Positions 60,888 to 64,000 of a stretch of 64,000 bases of DNA are shown one piece after another. Source of the DNA: Halocaridina rubra. Lineage: Eukaryota; Arthropoda; Malacostraca; Decapoda; Atyidae. Both the position numbers and the translations under genes were made by a program. The notes below the pieces were generated by a model that saw nothing but the letters and a program-made list of their open reading frames with translations, was not told where the DNA came from and searched no databases. The stretch lies in NCBI GenBank assembly GCA_037179515.1, contig JAXCGZ010003804.1, forward strand, positions 1 to 64,000. The letters run 5' to 3'. Within the stretch, counting starts at the first letter, position 1, and the number at the start of each line of letters is the position of its first letter.

Positions 60888-61744
60888 TTGGGGTGTCTAA
60901 ATGTGCGAGGTTGTAGTACAATAGAGAACAAAAGATGTGAGATTGGATATATGTTTGGTAGGAGGAGGATGGATGTATTGGCATTGTGTGAGACGAAGAT
61001 GAAAGGAAAAGGAGAAGTGGCATTTGGTGATGTGACAGGTAGGGTGTCTGGGGTTGAAAGGGGGAGAGCGAGAGGTGGGGCATTATTGCTGAGTGAATGG
61101 ATGGTAAATAAGGTAGTGGAATGGAGAGAAGTGTCATCTAGGCTGATGTGGATGAGGGCTAGGATAGGTAGGGAATGTTGGGCTTTTGTTAGTGCGTATG
61201 GGCCAGGATGTGAGAGAAGTGAGGAAGAGCGGGATGAATTCTAGAATGAGTTAACTAGGTGTGTGGATGGTTTGAGTAGAAGGAACTATGTAGTTGTGTT
61301 GGGTGACTTGAATGCCAGAGTGGGTGATGGAGAGGTAGAAGGTGTTGTAGGAAAGTATGGGGTACCAGGTGGGAATGAGAGTGGCGAGAGACTGTTAGAT
61401 ATGTGTGTGGAACAAGAGTTGGTGATAGGTAATAGTTTTTCAAGAAGAAGTTAATAAATAAGTATACATGGATGAGAGTGGCAAATGGAAGAGTGAAAGA
61501 AAGAGCACTGATGGATTATGTGTTGGTAGCAAAGAGCAAGATTGGTAGAGTGAAAGATAAGCATGCATTTAGGGGTGTGGCTGCTGGGATGTCTGATCAT
61601 TTTTTTGTTGAGGCAAAAGTGGTAGCAGCAAAGGAGTGGAGAAATAGAGTGGGGGGATGTAGAAAGGAAATGGTGAAGGTGGAAGAGTTGAAGAAAGCCA
61701 GAGAAGAGACAGGAATATCAGGACAGGTTGAAAGTGGCATATGA
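60888..61744 (+). pseudogene. LINE B3 endonuclease domain
   Basis: AP-like endonuclease (EEP fold) in broken frames: LNVRGCSTIENKRCEIGYMF, MDVLALCETKMKGKGE (catalytic Glu), YVVVLGDLNARVGDGE (GDxN), ALMDYVLV and GMSDHFFVEAKV (catalytic SDH). A TAG interrupts after ERDEF at 61242-61244 where Trp is likely. A frameshift follows NSFSRRS near 61452. Confidence 0.82.
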
Positions 61745-62285
61745 CAGATTGAAAGAAAGAGAAGTTGGGGAGTTAGAGGAAGAATGGGGTTTGATGAAAG
61801 AATGTTTTGTGGGACATGCAAGTGATGTGTGTGGAAAGAGGTTTGTTGGAGGTGGCATGAGGAGGGGCAGCGAGTGGTGGAATGAAGGGGTGAAAATGAA
61901 GGTGGAAGAGAAAAAGAGGGCTTTTGAGGAATGGCTGCAGTGTAAAAAGAGGGAGAAGTATGAAAGATATAAGGAGAAAAATGTGGAAACCAAGCGGAAG
62001 GTAGAGGAAGAGAAGAGGTTGGCAAATGTTAGGTGGGGACAGGATTTTAGTAGGTCATAAGAGGAGCATAAAAAGAAGCTGTGGAAAGAAATGAAGAGAG
62101 TAAGGAAGGGTGGATCGAGGATGGAAGAGACAGCAAAAGGTGTGAATGGACAGATTTTAAGAGGAAACGATGCAAGGAAAAGATGGGCAGAATATTTTGA
62201 GTGCTTGCTGAATGTTGAGGAAGATAGAGAGGCAGCTATAGTGGCAGTGGGGGGGGGGTGTTCAAGTGCCAGTAATGGGAGATGA
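61728..62285 (+). pseudogene. LINE B3 linker between endonuclease and RT
   Basis: Basic and acidic helical sequence (KVAYDRLKEREVGELEEEW, SEWWNEGVKMKVEEKKRAFE, KRKVEEEKRLANVRWGQDF, RKRWAEYFECLLNVEED) typical of the region before RT in endonuclease-RT elements. Split by stops at 62058-62060 and a G-run shift at 62250-62257. Confidence 0.75.
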
Positions 62286-63235
62286 AAATGAGAGAGAGAT
62301 TACAAGAGAGGAGGTGAAAAGGGCATTGTATGAAGCGAAAGCAGGTAAAGCACCTAGAATGGGTGGTGTGAGAGCAGAGATGTTGAAAGAAGGGGGTGTG
62401 ACTGCATTGATATGGTTAGTGAGTGTTTACTATATGCTTTATGTTGTCAATGGTGCCAGTGGAATAGGTGGTTGCTTTTATAGTGCCCCTATACAAATGT
62501 AAGCGAGAGGTGTATGATTGCAGTAACTTTAGGGGTATAAGTTTGTTGAGTATGGTAGGAAAAGTGTATGGTAGGATACTGATTAATAGGATTAGGAATA
62601 AGAAGGAAAATGTGATTGCAGAAGTGCAGAGTGGTTTTAGGAGAGGTAGAGGTTGTATAGATCAGATTTTCATAGTTAGGCAGTTATGTGAGAAATATTT
62701 AGCAAAGGGTAAGGATATGTATTTTGCATTTTTGGATCTTGAGAAAGCGTATGATAGAACTTATAGAGAGGCAATGTGGAATGTTTTGAGATTATATGGA
62801 TTTGATGGTAAACTGTTGCATGCAGTGAAGAGTTTGTATGAGGGCAGTAGAGCTTGTGTTAGGGTAGGGAATGAAGTGAGTGAGTGGTCTCCAGTGAGTG
62901 TGGGACTGAGACAGGGATGTGTGATGTCACCATGGTTGTTCAATTTGTATACTGATGGAGTTGTAAGAGAGGTGAATGAGCGAGTGTGTGGTCGAGGTTT
63001 GAGAATGGCATATGGGGATGATAACGAGTGGAAGCTGAATCAGTTGCTGTTTGCAAATGATACAGTGATGGTGGCAGAGTCAGAGGAGAAGCTGTATCAG
63101 TTAGTGTCAGAATTTGGAATGGTGTGTGAGAGAGGGAAGTTGCGAGTGAATGTGGGAAAGAGTAAGGTTATGAGGTGCACAAGAAATGAAGATGGTGCTG
63201 GATTGAATGTTATGTTGAATGGTTGGGACATTTGA
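62266..63235 (+). pseudogene. LINE B3 reverse transcriptase
   Basis: MPVMGDENEREITREEVKRA, then after a frameshift near 62480 the palm: FRGISLLSMVGKVYGRILIN, QSGFRRGRGCIDQIFIVRQL, AFLDLEKAYDRTYREAMW (catalytic Asp), [20 protein letters not shown] and LLFANDTVMVAESEEKLYQL. The catalytic box is FAND instead of FADD, so one metal-binding Asp is lost. Confidence 0.87.
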
Positions 63236-63286
63236 AGAAGTTCATCAGTATAAGTATTTAGGCTCGGTTATAGCTGCAAATGGTGG

Positions 63287-63820
63287 ATGGAAGCAGATGT
63301 GTGTCACAGAGTGAATGCAGGATGTAAAGTGTTGGGTGCGTTGAAAGGAGTGATGAAGAATAGAGGTTTGGAAATGAATGTTAAGAAAGTTTTGTATGAG
63401 AAAGTGGTTGTGCCAACTGTGATGTATGGATCAGAGTTATGGGGTATGAAAGTGAGTGAAAGACGGAAACTAAATGTGTTTGAGATGAAATGCCTGAGGA
63501 GTATGATTGGTGTATCTCGGTTGGATAGTGTTAGGAATGAAGTGGTGAGAGCAAGAACGGGTGTGAGGAGAGAATTTGCAGACAGAGTAGATATGAATGT
63601 TCTGAGATGGTTTGGCCATGTGGAAAGGATGGATGATGAAAGACTACTGAAAAAGGTGATGAATGCGAGAGTTAATGGGAGAAATGCTAGAGGGAGGCCT
63701 AGGTTTGGATGGATGGATGGAGTAAGGAGAGCCCTGAATGATAGGATGATGGATGTGAGGGAAGCAAGTGAGCGTGATAGGAATAGGAATGAGTGGCAAG
63801 CGATTGTGACGCAGCTCTGA
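63287..63820 (+). pseudogene. LINE B3 C-terminal domain
   Basis: [80 protein letters not shown], then RGRPRFGWMDGVRRALNDRM and ERDRNRNEWQAIVTQL, stop at 63818-63820. It is separated from the RT by a frameshift at about 63232. The conserved tail helps to define the family. Confidence 0.85.
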
Positions 63821-64000
63821 TGGGCATCTGCTGTTACCATGGGGCTGCATCATGCAAAGGTAGACCTGTGGTAGGGGCAGTAGGGGAGTTGGCAGTTATG
63901 AAGCGACACAGGTTGTAGAAGAGCCGGGAGGATGGGCTGTGGCACTCCAGCAGTGCCATCTGAACGGTCGCTAGCTCCCTTGTCATTGCCCATAGAGCAA
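63821..64000 (+). mobile_element. LINE B3 3' UTR (partial)
   Basis: GC-richer sequence following the ORF2 stop, without poly(A) up to the window edge. The 3' terminus lies outside. Confidence 0.6.

Larger units (their letters stand above)
60695..64000 (+). mobile_element. LINE family B, longest copy B3
   Basis: 5' UTR module (CCCTGCGTGTCGTAAGAGGC, GGGGACTGGGAATTCCCC), endonuclease from 60888, RT from about 62266, C-terminal region to 63820, and a GC-richer 3' UTR running beyond the window edge. Domain order endonuclease-RT with a GRPRFGWMDGV tail suggests the RTE / endonuclease-reverse-transcriptase group (tentative). Nonsense and frameshift changes show that it is dead. Confidence 0.87.

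Overview
This is eukaryotic nuclear DNA from an arthropod, most likely a decapod crustacean (inference). It has intron-split genes with GT/AG junctions, very abundant (TA)n, (TTA)n, (CT)n and (TG)n microsatellites, and many decayed LINE, SINE and DNA-transposon copies. No bacterial operons, phage genes or CRISPR arrays were seen.

Three host genes can be assembled from exons. (1) Plus strand, 3705-17671: the last three exons of a repulsive guidance molecule (RGM/Dragon family) gene, interrupted by a 13 kb transposon-filled intron; its 5' exons lie outside the window. (2) Plus strand, 30291-37112: a complete seven-exon gene for translation initiation factor eIF3 subunit f (278 aa). (3) Minus strand, 52697-38468: a complete six-exon glutathione peroxidase of the GPX4 (PHGPx) type (189 aa). 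Its catalytic codon is an in-frame TGA, read as selenocysteine, and a hairpin in its 3' UTR has the hallmarks of a form-2 SECIS element. eIF3f and the peroxidase converge tail to tail, with about 0.8 kb between their likely poly(A) signals.

The rest is mostly mobile DNA. LINE family A (CR1-like; seven copies) ends in a short tandem 3' repeat and often touches TA/TG microsatellites. LINE family B (endonuclease-RT of tentative RTE type; three copies) carries a hairpin-led 5' module that also occurs in an unrelated repeat D (three copies, two in tandem). There is one LINE C fragment, two tRNA-derived SINE families (one copy with a perfect 18-bp target duplication), several Tigger/pogo relics and MITEs, a 215-bp palindromic Harbinger-like MITE just upstream of the peroxidase start, a 372-bp MITE with an 8-bp target duplication inside eIF3f intron 1, and a hAT-like transposase relic.

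Layout: 1-3.7 kb low complexity and intron; 3.7-17.7 kb RGM; 17.7-22.7 kb RGM 3' UTR and unremarkable sequence; 22.7-30.1 kb nested LINEs, microsatellites and a nested palindrome; 30.2-37.2 kb eIF3f; 37.9-52.7 kb peroxidase; 52.9-64 kb transposons and microsatellites. The three host genes do not form a pathway: RGM is a BMP/neogenin co-receptor, eIF3f a translation factor, GPX4 a lipid-peroxide reductase.
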